Notes: generated by a model not told the origin, from the sequence alone. A stretch of 64,000 nt of DNA from Diadema setosum (GCF_964275005.1 NC_092688.1:24739440-24803439); one strand, 5' to 3'. Shown: positions 44,677 through 59,600, numbered from the stretch's first letter. Made by a program: numbers and translations.

Positions 44677-47600
44677 CTACAACGTCTGCTAACCAGCCCT
44701 CTTTTTGCGTCACGACTATAGATAATTATACATTTGTGTGTACGCATGCGTTTGAGTGGATGGTGTGTATGTTATGTGTTTCCACATCCTTTTATTTTTA
44801 CTCGTAGCTTGCACGTCGTCTGTAAAGGGGAACGAACAGTCTCTTTTTCTAGAGCACAACTTTGTGTGCATACCCTTGCAGACCAATAAATGCCTAACTA
44901 CTCATTCGTTATGTTTGTAAGCATCATGACTACATTTAATAATGATTCAAACTAAAAATGTTCTTTGTATGTGTTCGCATTCTCATATACTACTTTGATT
45001 TTGAAAGAAATATATTATTCCCGACGGATGACGGTTCAGTAGCGACATTCTTCACTTTGTCTTCCTCTACAAATCAAATTTGTTAAGATCGCAACAGCTG
45101 ATCTGTAAATTAACAAACATGTCGGAAAAGGGAACCAGTGGGACACGATCGTGTCAGCTAAACCGTGCAGCGACACTACCACCAGGCTGTCCTTGGTTGC
45201 CGGCAGTGACACGATGAACATGGATCAAATTTTAATTCCCAAGCTCCGAAATTCCGACATTGTCATGTTAAGTAGTCCAAAGCGGAAAAGATATATTAAA
45301 TGAAAGAAAATATAATTTAATGGGGCGAATTTTTCTTTTTTTTTAAAGATCGCAACCGCTGAATTAATAAAATTAGATTAATGGAAATTAACAAACATGT
45401 CGAAAAAAAAAAAGGGAACCAGTGGGACTCGAATCTATTTTCATTTTGTTTGCTGCAAAACACATCCATCCGCGACCAAATCCAAGCAGGCCAAAAGCTT
45501 GGCAAATAAAGTGCGGAGAAGATACGTCACCCAATAAGTAACCGTATTTTTATTCATTGACTTTCATGCCCATGCATATCTCGAAACAATGCAGAACGAT
45601 TTACGTTTATCCAACCGATTCATCCCTGCGCCTATACTACTGCGGATCCACACTGACCGTGGCTGTAAAGTTTCAACAACATTCACAGAAACATTTAGCA
45701 ACCTAACGTTTGTAAAATGAATCCTGCACTGTCCCTTTGTCATGCAATGTTTTACACAATAATTCCTGACACTTACTCAGTATTTGAACCATTGAAGCAA
45801 AGAAAAGAGAAAGTATATCGTATTTCTTTCGACTTTGGCAAGGGAGAAACTGTATTCCTGTATATTCTTAAGGCAATGAAGAAACTTACTTTGTTAACAA
45901 TTAATATTAACGTATATATGTGACCGTGCACCTCAAAAACAACATAAAGTCGCACACACTGATTTTGCGTGAGGACTGAAAATAAGTGAAATGGGTCAAC
46001 CTAGCCGAACTTGACTTTTTCACATTTTCTGAAAGAGCGGGTCTTCTTTTACATTATGCTAAAATTTGGTATCATGAAACGGGCAGGAAAGTGTGTTTTT
46101 TTTAGCAGTTTATCTTGAACATTTTTGGTAGAATAGTGTGATTAGGTGTGTCTTTAGAATCCCTTTTTCATTTCTGAAAAACCTTGTCCACACTCTTCAC
46201 TTTCAACTCTAATAACTTTTGAAAGGATAGTGCTACTGCTCTGAAAGTTGGCATTAACTATGGACAGGAATGTGTTAATGAGGCATGCTTAATTTCAGTT
46301 TTATCTGATTATCCCTTCATTGTTGTTTCTCTGGTGGTTAACTTCCTGTTTTTTGTCCCATTCATCGCACAGCCAGTGTCATGCACCAACAGAACACCCG
46401 TCAGCACCGACATAACATCTGTCATACACCGACAAAACATTCTTGGATTAGCACCGAATGACTGCAACTGTTCACGCCATGTTTGCCAACTCCCACTCTC
46501 ATGTCCCGAATGGACACTTTTATTCTACCCCACCCTGGTTTCACCAAGGCACATCACGGTTCTCCGTCACACCTCCCCCCAACAAGAGGAAAGTTATGAA
46601 TGTAACTTTTCGACTATAAACACCTTCGTTGTAAGGCTTACTTCACTGTTCTTGCTTACTATTCAGCTTACATGATTACAAACTCAAAAAGTTTTGTGTT
46701 GTTTTCTTACAACCTCACCTGGCATACTACATTGTACACTTATAATGACTGATTTTGAGCCTTATCAGAATCAGTTCACTCCGGCATCATATTGTCCACC
46801 TTTAGAACAATATATGAAAACTTGACAAGCCCCCTACAAAACATGTAAATACACAAATCAACAGTCTACAGTAATACACATGTGAAACTGTTTTCAACGG
46901 GTGCACATACGAGTGCACATAATCTGGAAAAATTACACCAGATGTAATCAATCATTTCTCCAGTAGTATCAATATTTTGACTGAGACTGTGCTTTCTGGT
47001 AGTCTCGACTGTAATTATATCTTCACATATTTGACTGATAAACTTACATAACTTCACGCATGAATAGTATTTTGTTTTTGGTAACACATACACTTCATCT
47101 TTAAATGTGAAAACCAAAAATACACTTTCTTCACGAAATTGTTCCGACTGTTGCAAAGATACATGTATGTCTGTTTCTCCAACACAAACTTTCATTGGAG
47201 TTTCACTGAATGTGATAACAGCACGCATTTCTTGATTATAACAACATCGTATTTAAACACTATGACACACGTGTACATCTACTCAATGTACTTGCTCATA
47301 AATTTTATACTTATGTCAACTCTGCGTCATAATATAACCAAAACAACAAAAATTTAACCACCGGACATTTCTTTTTGTCCCTTCACACATATTATGTACT
47401 GTCACGCGATAAGATTTTGTAATATATGTGCAAACTCTGGAAAATATCGAGATCATACCGACACACATAGTGACTCTGTCGCTCTGTAACGAAATACATA
47501 TTATACAGGTTATTAATTTACAAAAGTGACATTATAACATCTAGGCTTCTTTATGCCTCACTGTCACTCAACACTTTTTCATTTATACAAAACAACACAA

Positions 47601-50600
47601 ATTCTTTTGTTTTAACACAGATCGGTTGACATAAAACTCAAAATTTGATCAACAGTTTTCCTGTGACTGGCCGGTTGTGTTTTGCTATACTGTTTTTGCC
47701 TTTGCTAGCATCAACTCTGAAACGTATCGGTACACATAACACTATGAATCCTTTGACTCTTTGGGGTACATTAAATGACATCAAAATAGAAGTGTGCAAC
47801 TGAAGCACAACTTTCACTGTAATCTTACACACCACAAATGTTGTATCCTGGCGCTTCCTGTAATGTTGGGTTTTCAAAATATCATACAATGCTTGGCGAG
47901 TAACACATCAAAAAATTTTTCAAGCGATGTCTCCTTATAAAGACAGAATATCGATGTGTGTACTAGTACTTTCTCATACTTCCTAGCATCACTCACATAT
48001 ACATGTACTGTTTTCGCTTAAAACAAATATGATTAACACAAATACAATTTCTTCCTTCACAGATCCTTGGGAAAGGAAGAAAACTGAACGAAAATACATA
48101 AACACATGTATACTTTGTTATATACAAAAAAAAATCAACATCAGTTTCTTGTCTGTTTTGAGTCTTGTTTGAAACGTTCAGCTTGATTTAGGTTTCACTG
48201 TAGATTTGAGATAATTATCGTTCGGCAACATTATCAGCGCGCGCACAGTTTCAAACTCGCGACAAAGCGTCTGCTAATTTGTTGTCCTTTCCTGCTATGT
48301 GCACAATTCTCAGTGGATACGGTTGGAGAATCAAACTCCAACGGAAGAGACGCTGATTCTTGTGCTTGAAGCGTTCTAAGAATGTCAATGGGTTATGGTC
48401 AGTGTATACCACGATGTCTCTTCCACCGTCCAAATACGCTTCGAAATGTTGCACGGCTAGAACGACACTGAGGCATTCCTTCTCCACAGTTGAATACTTT
48501 TGCTGATGGCGATTCAGTTTTTTGGAGAAGAAACACACTGGTTTGCTGTGTCCGTTGTCGTCATCCTGAAGTAGCACGGCTCCTACTCCTCGGTCACTAG
48601 CATCCGTAGCTAGCTGGAAGCTCCTCTCGAAGTTTGGTGCGATGAGCACGGGATCGTTGATGAGGACGGCCTTCAGCTTCTGCAACGCATCCTGGCAGCT
48701 CGCCGACCACTGGAACGTTGTACCCCTTTTCAGCAGGTCCGTCAAGGGCAACACCAGGTGACTGAAGTTGGGGACGAATCTCCGGTAGAATCCGCACATT
48801 CCCAAAAAGCGCTGAAGCTCCCGTTTCGATGACGGCACTGGGAAGTCCACGATGGCTCGGACCTTAGCATCTCGTGGTGCGACGCTACCTCGGCCTACCT
48901 TGTGACCTAGGTAAGTCACACAAGCTTTCCCGAACTCGCATTTGGCCAGATTCACCACGAGTCCTGCATGTGACAACCTCTGGAACAGCTCTCGAAGATG
49001 AGCAACATGCTCCTCCCACGTATTGCTGAAAACCAACACATCGTCTATATAGACAACACAGTTATCATGACCAGCAATAACTCGATTCATCATCCGTTGA
49101 AAAGTTGCGGGGGAATTTTTCATCCCGAAGGACATGACACGACACTGGTACAACCCGGAGGGCGTGACAAACGCCGAGATCTCTCTTGCATCTTTGTCTA
49201 ATGGCACCTGCCAATATCCTTTCATCAAATCCAATTTGCTGACATACTCAGCACTTCCTACCCGATCAATACATTCCTCAATCAAAGGAAGCGGAAACGA
49301 ATCAGTCTTGGTTATGGTATTGACCTTCCTGTAATCGATACAAAACCTGGACGTTCCGTCTGCCTTTGGGACTAGCACTACTGGGGAACTCCAGTTTGAG
49401 TTACTAGGCTCTATGATTCCATTTGCAAGCATGAAATCTACCTCCCTATCCACCTGTTCTCTCTTAGCAGGATGAATCCGATATGGATGCTGCTTAATGG
49501 GTGCATTTTCACCAACATCTACTGTATGAGCAGTGTCTTTTGCACAGCCCAATTTATCACTGCAAACCTCCGGAAATTCCTGGAAGATGTCGACAACATC
49601 TTGCCTCTCCGAATCAGACAAATGATTGAGCAGTAACTCTGGATTTTCTAGTGCCTTTGAGTTCTCTACTCGCGGAATCATTCCCGACTTGAAACTCACA
49701 CTCTGAGAATCTGGAGCATCAGATTCAAACTCTTCTGCACTTTTCTCAGCACTGTGTAGGACACTCTCACTCACAACTGCACCTACATCTTCTACACGTT
49801 CATGGTATTTCTTCAACATATTCACGTGACAAACTCTCTTGGTTTTTCTACGATCAGGCATGCTCACCACATAAGTCTCCTTCCCAAGCTTCCTCTCTAC
49901 TACATAGGGACCACTGAATTTAGCCTTCAATGCATCTCCTGGCAATGGAAGTAGAACCAAGACTTTGTCTCCAACCTCAAACACACGACTCTTTGCCTTT
50001 CGGTCAAAGATTTCCTTCATTGTCTGTTGCGAAGACTTCAAGTGTTCTCTCGCCACTTCATTCGCTCTCACAAGACGCTCTCTGAACATGGAAATGTAGT
50101 CTAAGGCATTGGAATCCTTGTCTTCCTCATCAGACAACAGCTGCTCTTTCACAACTTTCAGGGGCCCTCTTGGCTCATGCCCAAACACCAACTCAAAGGG
50201 GGAGAATCCAGGGGATTCATTAGGCATTTCACGAGCAGCGAAGAGAAGAAAAGGGATCCCTTTATCCCAGTCCCTGGGATTATCCTGACAGTAGACCTTC
50301 AACATCGCCTTTAGCGTCTGATAGTACCTTTCTAAGGCCCCCTGTGATTGCGGGTGATATGCAGACGACTTGATCTGTTGAATACCAAGCTGGTACATCA
50401 ACTCCTGAAAGACACGAGACATGAAATTGCTACCTTGATCCGACTGTATTTCTTTTGGTAGCCCATACCTAGTAAAGAAAGTCAACAAGGCATCCAGAAC
50501 TGACTTAGCAGTTATGCTCCTCAACGGAAATGCTTCTGCGTATCTCGTGGAAACATCCATCACAGTCAATAAATACTGACATCCTGACTTGGACTTCGGC

Positions 50601-53600
50601 AATGGACCAACGCAATCTACCATCACACGGCTAAATGGCTCCTCAAAAGCCGGAATAGGAATCAACGGCGCAGGTCTAATGGCATGTTGTGGTTTTCCTA
50701 CCACTTGACATTTATGACACGTTCGACAAAATTCAGACACATCCTTTCTCATCTTGGGCCAGAAGAAATGAGTTCTGATTCTACACAAAGTCTTCTTGAC
50801 ACCCATGTGTCCGGCCATTGGAATTTCATGTGCAAGACGTAGAATTTCCTTTCGATACGGCGGAGGAACAACTATCTGGTCGACAACCGTCCAGTCCTCA
50901 TCTGCGGGACGATCTGGAGGACGCCATTTCCTCATCAAAACACCAGACTTTACATAGAAACATTCTGGCACTCCATTCGCCTCATCTACAGTCAATGCAC
51001 CCTCTCTCAACTTCAACAATTCCTCATCTTCCATCTGTGCTTTGATTAAAGCTGGCTGACAGAACACACCTTCCTCCCAACTTTGTTCTCTTTCACCTTC
51101 ACTAGTCACCTTTCCAAAGAATGTGTCACCAAGAGAAATTTTACTTTCAGACTCCTTTCTCTCACGCTCTGCTTCACTTGCTCGAAACCTTGTGATAGCA
51201 CATGTTGGAAATACTTCTGGAAATTCATCGACAAGTTTTTCGCTTTCTTGCTCGTACACTGGGACTTCGGAAACAACCGGAAGGACACTCACTCGACCTC
51301 CTGCAAGGTCATTACCAAGCAAAAAGGAAACTCCATCCATAGGGAGAAATGGAACAATTCCCACAATCACTTCCCCTGAAATCAGTCCACTATCCAAATT
51401 CACTTGGAATAGAGGGACCGCCTGAGTTCCTCCATTGACATCATGTATCAGTACTTTTCTACCCGTGTTACATTCTATGGGCATACTCTTCACATCTCCT
51501 ACCATGAGGGACTGTGTAGCTCCAGTATCACGAAGTATGACAACCGGTACTCTAACTTCAGCAATGGTAACTATACCCTTGGAAATGAAGTCCTTGTACT
51601 TTTCATCCACACCACTCGAACACTTATCTTTCATTTTTGAGACACTGCTTTTCACAACATTTGGATGACGCTGTTCATCACTTACACTTGACTTAACAAA
51701 ACCATTGGTGGCTGCTTGGTACTGTTTCTCTTTTGTTTCAGTATCTGAACTGTTCTGTGTACGTGTGTCTGCATGGACTAAACCATGTGTTGCTCTTTGC
51801 TTTTGTTTTTCTTTTGCTTCATTTTGTTCACGCAATCGCCTACACTCAGACTTAATGTGACCTGTTTTCCCACAGAAAAAGCATCTCACTTCTTTGTATT
51901 GAGGCCGTGGCGATTTTGGTCGCTCTTTCTGTGATTCAGTCTTTACTTTATCCCTGCGTTCACTATGACTACTGTGCCACTTTTGAGTGTCAGGATTTCT
52001 CGACTGATCAAACTTCCTCTTTCCCTCAGGACTCTTTGTTTTCACTTTATGTGTCAACTCATACTGGTCAGCGGTGACTGCTGCACTCTTTACATCATGT
52101 ACTCTTCGATCTTCCAAATATGTTCTCAAATCTGGAGGTGTCGATTTCTTGAACTCCTCCATCAACACTATCTCTCTCAAATTTTCATAAGTGAGATCTA
52201 CTTTCATTGATCGAACCCATCGATCAAACATAATTTCTTTTTCTCTCTGAAACTCTACGTAGGTCTGTCTCGAACCTCTCCTATATCCTCGAAACTTTTG
52301 CCTGTAGGCTTCTGGGACTAACTGATAGGCAAGAAGGACTGCTTCCTTAACTGTGTCATAGTTATTTGCCTCCTCATCCGAGAGAGCAGACACTACTGAA
52401 TGTGCCTTGCCTGTGAGCTTTTGTTGTACTATCATAGACCAATATTTCTTCTCCCACTCCAAATTCCTGGCTATTCTCTCAAAGGAGAAAAAGAAAGAGT
52501 CTACATCCTCTTCATCAAAGCGGGGGACTGTGTTTGCCATTTTTGCAATATCGGGCGTCTTTGGTCTCGACATAGTAACATTAGGCCTATCCCCTGGGAC
52601 GCTACTGGCCTTGGCCTGGGTCAACTCAATTTGACGTTGCATTAACTCTTGTTCAAGCCTCAGATTTTCTGCCTTCATTTTTTCTTTTTCTAACTCCAAT
52701 CTAGCCAATTGTAGTTGTGTGGAATCTACCCTCATCTCACTAGGTCTAGTAATACATGTAGTAGTAGTACTTGGAGCAGTTTTTCTACCAGCACTCTCAA
52801 TCTCATCTGTACTCTCACTCTGGTCTGTGTGTTCATTTTCTACACCACCCAGTTCAAGCTTCTTCACCAGAACTGCACAGATTTCTTTCTTACGACTACA
52901 CTCTCTGATATCAGCATCTACATGAGTTGCAACCTCAATTAATTGGGCTTTCACTAACCCTCTCAATCTATCAAGAGTGACGTCTTTCACAAACTCTGCA
53001 GCATCGAACTTGGCTGCCATGATTTATTCACATCTAGCTTTCCGACTAGATTTCAAGACTACGTCGCTAACGCAACTTCCTACAGTACACTCCACGGCGT
53101 ACCGAACTACGAGAATAGTCTAAACAATTCAGACCTGACAAACACTCGTATATCTCGAGGCCAATTTCCTCGTAAAGCCACATCTAACGATGCTAATCCA
53201 AATAACCAGAAAGTGACACACTAATCTGATAGAATGACATAACGGAAACGATAATACGTACCCTTCCTTTCCAGCAATCAATACTGCAACCCTGGTATTC
53301 AGCTAGCGAGAAGACCAGTACAAGTGCGCAAAACATACTCATCGCATCGCTTCGCGAATCGCACTTCCATTCACAACCACTGCTAACGCAGCCCCATTAC
53401 ACATACCGTGCAATGTCACGCAGTATACAATACCGCTACGAACAGTACGAACGACACTGTTACGTTCGCTACTCTGTGTACACATCTCACATGAGTGCGA
53501 ACACTACACATACCTCCAACGGGCATCAATCATTACAACGATGTACCAAACACCGAAATACTACCAAAAGACGGCCTGTTTGTATGTTCATTTCCCGGAC

Positions 53601-56600
53601 ATGTTCCCCACATGTCATGCACCAACAGAACACCCGTCAGCACCGACATAACATCTGTCATACACCGACAAAACATTCTTGGATTAGCACCGAATGACTG
53701 CAACTGTTCACGCCATGTTTGCCAACTCCCACTCTCATGTCCCGAATGGACACTTTTATTCTACCCCACCCTGGTTTCACCAAGGCACATCACGGTTCTC
53801 CGTCACAGCCAGCACGGTTTGGTAAAGATTAAGCGCTTGAATAGACACTGTATTTCAGAGCCTCTTTTCTCAGTTCACACTTTTCCTGAGTTTGTGCTTT
53901 CTTTCCAATATTTAGATAGGTTAGGAGAGTCCATTTGATTTGAGTTATACATCATTTTAACGCTTAAAGGTAGGGTATACCTTTTACAGACCTCCCAAAA
54001 TGCAGCAAAACATTAAATATGAACCTCAGGGGACTTGTTTAGGCCACTGCTTAGAAATTTGGAAGTCAACAGTTATCTACAATTTGAATAATGCGCAAAA
54101 CTCAACTATTCAGTAGTTCTGTGTGTCAGCCACACTTAAGCCTTTTTGTTGCAGTCTTCTGTATTTTTTTATCTATAAACACAAATCTCAAAGTATAAGA
54201 GCTGATGTAATAACATATAGAGTGTGTGGCAAGAATGTATATAGAAACGTTTGTAAGTTTTGATGAACTTTATTCACAAAATATACATGATGGACACACA
54301 TGCAGTGCATGGGTATGCAAAGGTAGCCTAGTAATGTACTGGAATTTACGGTGAGCCCCGAAAAGAATTCAATTCAAATTCTAACGGTCAATAAAAATGT
54401 ACTAAATGTTACCTTCCACTTTCAATACTTTATGGGAGTTTCTAAAATGATACTCTCTTCAACATACCACTGTGTTTATACAACTCTTCATTTAAGGCAT
54501 GCAAATGGGATTCCCTACCTTTAAAGTCTGCTCTTTCAGAATATGGTCTTAACTAAAAAGTCATGTCTGGCGACTCTTGTTTGTTTCGAGGTGCAGGGTC
54601 TATGTATGGCACCAACAATAATAATGTGTTTGTATCTTCATGAGCACTGATATAATGCAGAAACCGATAAAATCAAATTAAATTAAATCAAACTTTTGTT
54701 ATGCTCTTTTAATTGTCAAATTTGTCATCTATTTACTATTGAATGCTTACAATTCACACTTGCCTTTCATACTCACTGTTGTATGACTCATGGATCAGTT
54801 GGTCAGATTCCTGGTCTACCTGTCTGGGACATGTCCATTTTTTAGAGTTCCTTTCTTCAGGCTCTATCTTGCCAAACGGTTCTGATTGAAAACAGTTTGT
54901 ATGAAACTATTACATACAACAGCAGCGCCATATTCCCGGGTGTGCCTCTACAGACGAACATACAGTTTTGTTAAAATAAACGTCAGATCCGAAGAAAGAC
55001 ATAGTCTTAGATGTCTGTTTATCGTCTTACTAGCATCCATGAAATCCAGGTTTTTCATAGGTGTGAAACAAAATGACGGTCACCTGGAAAAGCTATATCC
55101 AATATACTCTCTTCAAAAATTATCAGCCAATCCTTGTTACGTAATTGTTACAAACCTAATTCTGATAAGACTACCGATCACATTTTGTCTGTGCACTTAC
55201 ACTGCCAATAACTTTAGTAGTGCAAAATACAAGTTAATATGATTTTGTTCTTTTATACTTTACTTTACTCATTCCTTATTTACGAATGATAAGGACGTGA
55301 CAGCAAACACCCTTTATCAATAATGTATCCAAGGTATTCTATTGATAAGTATATTGCCGCAAAAGCGTATAGTTGCATGTAGGTAAAACCATGCCATTTA
55401 AAACAGAATGTTTGTGCAAAATGAGAACACTTCCTGCTCTTGACTCCGTAAAACAATGTTATTTGATCATTATGACAAATAAAACATCAACACAAATTTA
55501 TTTGTAATTGTATCAGTAGGCTCACCTTGACATTTGAGTCTAACAGCAACATTCAATAAACAGTCACCGGGTGTCAGTTGACAATCCATCAAACGTTGAT
55601 ACGTGCCACTAGCTATGCATTGATGTAATGGAACACAGTTACAAAACTTCAAAAACATTAACGCACTAATTCAAAGCAAAAGTAGAAAAAATTTGAATGC
55701 AATGTCTTGAAAGCTAATAGAATAGACATTGAACGTTGAAGGCTGAGGTTGAAGTAAAAAAAAATTCGCCAAATTCTGTACTTTGCTTAAAATTCACTTA
55801 CCGTCTGACAGTCTGAAAAAGCGTTGCCTAGTTTTCGAAATCTACAAGATTTTAGAATACTTCATATATCGTTTAATTTCTTTTTACATATACGCAATAC
55901 TGCAGTCACCATGAAGACATGACAGTAATGATAATAATGACAATAATTTATTGTTTTATAGATTACTATTCAAAACAATAAAATTTAAAATAACAATTCA
56001 GCAGCTCGAAGGCTCATCCGTTTGATTTATCTTACATCACAGACCCAGCACAGACCTCATAGAATTCGGAATAAATGTACGTTTGCAGTGCATATATTTA
56101 TGTAAGATAATAAAATACGTCACAAATTATAATATAATGCACAACAAACTTAAGTTTCAATAATGGAATAGGTAGATAATGCAAAACAGGAAATGAGATT
56201 TATGAGATGATACAAGGCAATGAAGAATAACGGGCATGACAGTTGAAAGTAAAGGAAGGTGGATAGGTCGAAAGCACAAAAACATGGAAATGGGCAGGAA
56301 CAGGTAATCAGCACAATTATGTCCATATACAAAACAAAAAAAAAAACCAAAACATTAAAACCCGTTCCTTCCGCAATTCTCTGAGTGCCTTTAATGCCCC
56401 CAAACGAGATTCTTTTCGCCCGTCGACAGAGAGGCACACAGGTTGCTAATCCAGCTGTGTGAAGGCAGTCAAGCGGTTCATTGTGTCCCCCTTTCCACAG
56501 TCAACTACATGTGCCCGGGAACAATGGAAATATCGATCGGGTGCGAGGTATGAATAGAGCGTGCGCTGATGAGCTCTCAGAATCGTTTGTTCTACACAAA

Positions 56601-59600
56601 ACCAGGTACCTGAATGAGGTGACTGGGGTCAGCGAACCCGCATTTCTAACTGATCTCAACCTTGATCATTATGTACATGTTCGTACGAGTTTACAGCAGA
56701 ACAAGCAAAACAACTAAATCAGGAAAAGGTACATAATACTTTTTTTAAACAGCAGGAGAACAAATCCTGATAGAATAAGCTCTGATCTTTTTATCAAACC
56801 CACTTTTCTCAGCATTTTAACATGAAAGAAACATGAATTTAGGCCACTGAAGCAGGCACCCTTGTCTTCATTTTGGGAACCTGGTAAACCAGGTTCGTGT
56901 ATATCAGTTGCTCCTACGGGAACCTGGTAAGGAACGGGTTAAAAAAAAAGATAAGAGCGGCAGATAACTTCAAGTAGAACAAGAAAGTAGAAGAGCGGCA
57001 TTGTTAACATGAATTGCGGGATAAAAAATGACGACTGATGGTAGAATTATACAAAATTCAAATTTAAAAACAGCCAGAAAAAAAGAAATAAGGGAATGAG
57101 AAAACCATATGAACAACAAGGAAATAAAAAAAAAAAAGATATGTAAGATTTTCACATAAAGAATATCATTATCCGCTGAGACATGGGGAATAAATATTAA
57201 CTTTCCAAAATTAAGGGTCAAGTAACCCAGGGGACCAGCTGCGCTAACCTTGGTCTCTTCTAAGATATATTTGCCATCTCTCTGTACAGTTCTCAATTCT
57301 TTTAAAATTGTTTTACCATCTACAATGTATATACCTATTTCACTTCACATTGCGTTTTATCATTTTCTGCAAAATTTCTTCTTCTTTTTTTTTTTTTTTT
57401 TTTGCTTTTCCCCTCTAAAAAATCTCTGCAATAATTCTATTTTCAGCTTACGTGGATTTCCACAAGATAGCCGTCCAGTTCTGCGCCGCGATACTGTTCG
57501 TGGCAATGCTTCAGGCGAATGACTCCCAGACGCGCCTGGGAAACCGATCTCTCCGCAGACCAGTTTGGCAGCTTCGGCGTTAAATCCTTCAGAGCAAACA
57601 TATGTGTCTGGTTCGAAGACGACCAATCCTTCAAGGGGGGAGGGTCCGTCAACCAGTGTCACATTGGGTGTTTCTATAGACCGCATGATAACGATATGAA
57701 CACTTTTATAATTTTCAAGTTTAAGTTCAAGTTGATTTATTCCATTTCCAACAAACAAATAATCAGAAATACCATGAAACACACGTGCATTGTATACACA
57801 GATGTCAGGAAATACCACAACGCAAAGAACAAAATAACATTGCAAAAAAGATACAGGTAAATTATCAACAGAGATACAAATAACTGTTACGTCACTGTGG
57901 TAAAGGCAGAAACAAAATTTTGATAATGAAACTCTGACATCTAGACTGATGAATTAAATTGAAAACCGAGTAAGACTTCGGAAAGGTCGCAGTTTCCAAA
58001 TAACAAGGTTTACCGTTAGGAGCGTTTTATTTTCAACCCCACGTATGTACTCCTTCTACATGAAATAAAGGTAAAATACTTCGCAATTTTACTTCTTAAA
58101 ACCTTAATGACAGGCAATGAAGACTGCAATAACATGTTACAGTGTAGTGGATAATATGTGACCCTGCATCTCAAAACAAACAAAACGTCGCCAGACATGA
58201 ATTTTTAGTTAAGACCATATTCTGAAAGAGCAGACTTTAAGCTTTAAAATGATGTATAACTCAAATCAAATGGACTCCCCTAACCTATCTAAATATTGGA
58301 AAGAAAGCACAAACTCAGGAAAAGTGTGAACTGAGAAAAGAGGCTTTGAAGTACAGTGTCTATTCAAGCGCTTAATCTTTACCAAACCGTGCTGGCTGTG
58401 CGATGAATGGGACAAAAAACAGGAAGTAAACCACCAGAGTAACAACAATGAAGGGATTATCAGATTAAACTGAAATTAAGCATGCCTCATTAACACATTC
58501 TGTCCATAATTAATGCCAACCTTCAAAGCAGTAGCACTATCCTTTCAAAAGTTATCAGAGTTGAAAGTGAAGAGTGTGGACAAGGTTTTTCAGAAATGAA
58601 AAAGGGATTCTAAAGACACACCTAACCACACTATTCTACCAAAAATGTTCGAGATAAACTGTTAAGAAAAACCATACTTTCCTGCCCGTTTTATGATACC
58701 AAATTTTAGCGTAATGTAAAAGAAGACCGGCTCTTTCAGAAAATATGAAAAAGTCAAGTTCGGCTAGGTTGACCCATTTCACTTATTTTCAGTCCTCACG
58801 CAAAATCAGTGTGTGCGACTTTACGTTCGTTTTGAGGTGCACGGTCACATATGCTCGTGTTTGACATTATTATACGGCATACACAATACTGCACTTTCAT
58901 TCTGTATTGCTTTCTCTCCATAATTTCGTAATGGAAGGCATTTTCTAATTCTTGAATTTTGTTCGAGAGAGAGAGAAAGCAAAAATAAAGAACGCAGTAC
59001 CAGTAACTCATTAGAGAGAAAAGTTGTAGTTCGTCACAACCCGTGACCTCTTTTTGACCTATTCGGTTGCTGAGTGTAAGAGTACTGATTTCGAGGGAAA
59101 TCATTAAAACCTCACGGTAACAAGTTATTGCAATCTACTGGTCTATGGATATAGCAGAATAAAGTAGTCTGCTATTTATTTGGTACAGACGTACACTATA
59201 CCTGGTAAAAAAAACCATAAAATGTTATTTTAGCTAAATAAAACTGTGCGTTTTACTTTTACTTTGCAACCGATGTGTACATGCTGCCTTATCTCTGGTA
59301 TAGCTTTAACTAAAACAGCTGATTATTATTATGTGATTACCTTCTTAAAATGTAATGTAACATGGTATGCTTTTCATGAGAATTAGATTTATTTTCAGGT
59401 CTAAAGCCAATTCATCGTACGCTCACTCCCTCTTTCCACGAGGGTCCAAATCTTATTTGAATAGGTGGACGATATGTGAGAAAACATTCTATATATTTGT
59501 AGAGGTATGTTTTGACACAAGATGGACAATGGTCGGAAAAAAAAAGAATCATTCCACTTTACCCTGTACGTTATTTGATTGCAATCACTTCGTTGAGTTT

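Larger units (their letters stand above)
46377..53807 (-). mobile_element. Gmr1-type Ty3/gypsy LTR retrotransposon
   Basis: A 7.4-kb element in minus orientation with 195-bp LTRs (46377-46571 and 53613-53807) that start TGTGAC and end GACA on the coding strand. The target duplication is GCCAG (46372-46376 and 53808-53812). A purine-rich tract (GGGGGGAGG) precedes the 3' LTR. One long gag-pol frame encodes gag, protease, integrase, reverse transcriptase and RNase H, with integrase before reverse transcriptase, the order known for the Gmr1 clade. The LTRs are identical by eye and the element looks whole, so the insertion is recent. About 1.7 kb between the frame and the 3' LTR holds no recognised gene. 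Confidence 0.9.
45919..54600. mobile_element. TGTGACC MITE carrying two nested elements
   Basis: Left part 45919-46376 starts TGTGACCGTGCACCTC after TA. It resumes at 53808-53966 and again at 54525-54600, ending GAGGTGCAGGGTC, where the last bases of the terminus are lost. Between the parts lie an LTR retrotransposon and a TTAA MITE. The interior sequence matches the other full copies at each joint, so the order of events is readable: MITE first, the other two later. Confidence 0.85.
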
